Under the pieces are notes generated by a model that had not been told where the DNA came from, searched no databases, and was given only the letters and a program-made list of their open reading frames with translations. Of a stretch of 5,914 nt of DNA, positions 5,337-5,914 are shown in pieces. A program made the position numbers and the translations under genes. Origin of the DNA: Cyclobacteriaceae bacterium (GTDB taxonomy: Bacteria; Bacteroidota; Bacteroidia; Cytophagales; Cyclobacteriaceae); assembly GCA_026994125.1 (NCBI GenBank), contig JALWRJ010000251.1, forward strand, positions 1 to 5,914, given 5' to 3'. How positions within the stretch are numbered: position 1 is the first letter of the stretch; every line of letters begins with the position of its first letter.

Positions 5337-5914
5337 TTAATTGTTTAATGTTAGTGCTACACCAGCTAAAAAATGAATACCCGGCATAGCCCGGTTAATA
5401 ATTGATTGATAATTAGTATTTGTTACGTTTTTGATATCTATAAAACAATGGATGGGCAGCCTGGCCACCTGTAAGCGATACCCTAGCCTGATATCGAGCA
5501 AGGCATAGCCCGGTACTTCGGTTTCGTTATCGCCTGTTACAAACCGCTTGCCTGTAAGGCTGCCATTTAGCCTAACCAACCAGTGTAAGGTGTTTAACTG
5601 AGCCGTAGCGTTGCCATTATGCAAGGGCACATAAGGCAATTGCTTGCCTACTGTGCGGTCGTAGGCATCCAAAGGTTCCTGGTTTACTGACGCTGTAAAA
5701 GCATAGTTAACCCATAATTTAAGGCTGGTTTGCCCCACTTGCCGGCTTACACTCATTTCTAGTTCAAGCCCGGTGCCTTTTACCTTACGCTTATTTTCGG
5801 GCGACCAAACACTTCCGTTTGGCAACCATAATATCCAGTTTTGCACCCATAACCGGTAGGCCGTAGCCGATACACGAAAGGGTACCGGCCCTTTATTTTT
5901 TACATGTACACCCA
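5337..5914 (-). CDS. TonB-dependent outer-membrane receptor, C-terminal part (5' end outside window)
   Basis: The frame is open from the window edge (last full codon at 5910-5912) to TAA at 5337-5339, giving 191 residues, the final strands of a TonB-dependent beta-barrel. The GTG at 5846 is internal. Recognisable segments are WVQNWILWLPNGSVWSPEN followed by a GLELEMSV strand, the NYAFTASVNQE strand, YVPLHNGNATAQL, EVPGYALLDIRLGYRL and FIDIKNVTNTNYQ leading to AMPGIHFLAGVALTL. These match the barrel end of BtuB-like receptors in Bacteroidota. It would import a scarce ligand across the outer membrane with TonB energy. The downstream propeller lipoprotein supports a cobalamin-type uptake unit, but plug domain and TonB box are not visible. 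Oddly, it ends in Asn-Asn rather than the aromatic residue usual for a barrel's last strand. Confidence 0.85.
   Translation of the reverse strand, partial: GVHVKNKGPVPFRVSATAYRLWVQNWILWLPNGSVWSPENKRKVKGTGLELEMSVSRQVGQTSLKLWVNYAFTASVNQEPLDAYDRTVGKQLPYVPLHNGNATAQLNTLHWLVRLNGSLTGKRFVTGDNETEVPGYALLDIRLGYRLQVARLPIHCFIDIKNVTNTNYQSIINRAMPGIHFLAGVALTLNN

Overview
The window looks like a chromosomal piece from a Bacteroidota (Bacteroidetes) organism. The signs are a TonB-dependent receptor directly followed by a YncE/DUF5074-type surface lipoprotein, an AsmA-like protein, an HELAH-type putative metalloprotease of a kind common in this phylum, lipoprotein signals (one followed by the acidic/lysine tag of surface-exported Bacteroidota lipoproteins), moderate-to-low GC, and starts without clear Shine-Dalgarno sites. 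The order cannot be fixed from this sequence.

Layout. (1) 1-1760, plus strand: the 3' part of an AsmA-like gene, then after 12 bp a small DUF1801 gene with a TTG start, closed by a probable hairpin terminator. (2) 1761-2286, no intact gene: a scar region. A ~115 bp, frameshifted copy of the 3' end of the propeller gene at 4288-5331 is joined, at a few bases of microhomology, to a decayed internal fragment of a DUF1801 gene. This abuts a ~320 bp MITE-like element with 18 bp terminal inverted repeats and an internal, perfect 25 bp inverted pair of REP-like palindromes. (3) 2283-4206, minus strand: a gene for a HELAH lipoprotein-type metalloprotease, apparently broken by a one-base frameshift and a lost ATG, followed by two paralogous small lipoproteins. 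The first lipoprotein overlaps the protease gene by 47 bp. (4) 4243-4282: a perfect 40 bp palindrome between the protease relic and the next operon. (5) 4288-5914, minus strand: a two-gene operon with the C-terminal end of a TonB-dependent receptor and, 5 bp downstream, the beta-propeller lipoprotein. The pair resembles the BtuB-BtuG cobalamin-uptake arrangement, but the substrate is not proven here.

How it fits together. The receptor/propeller pair is a plausible outer-membrane nutrient uptake unit. The protease-lipoprotein cluster looks like a small secreted or outer-membrane lipoprotein locus that duplicated its last gene and then lost its first. The 1761-2286 region and the duplicated gene ends point to repeated local duplication, deletion and element insertion between the two operons. 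I see no tRNA, rRNA, CRISPR array or recognisable defence system, and the most informative content is the rearrangement history rather than a clearly new system.
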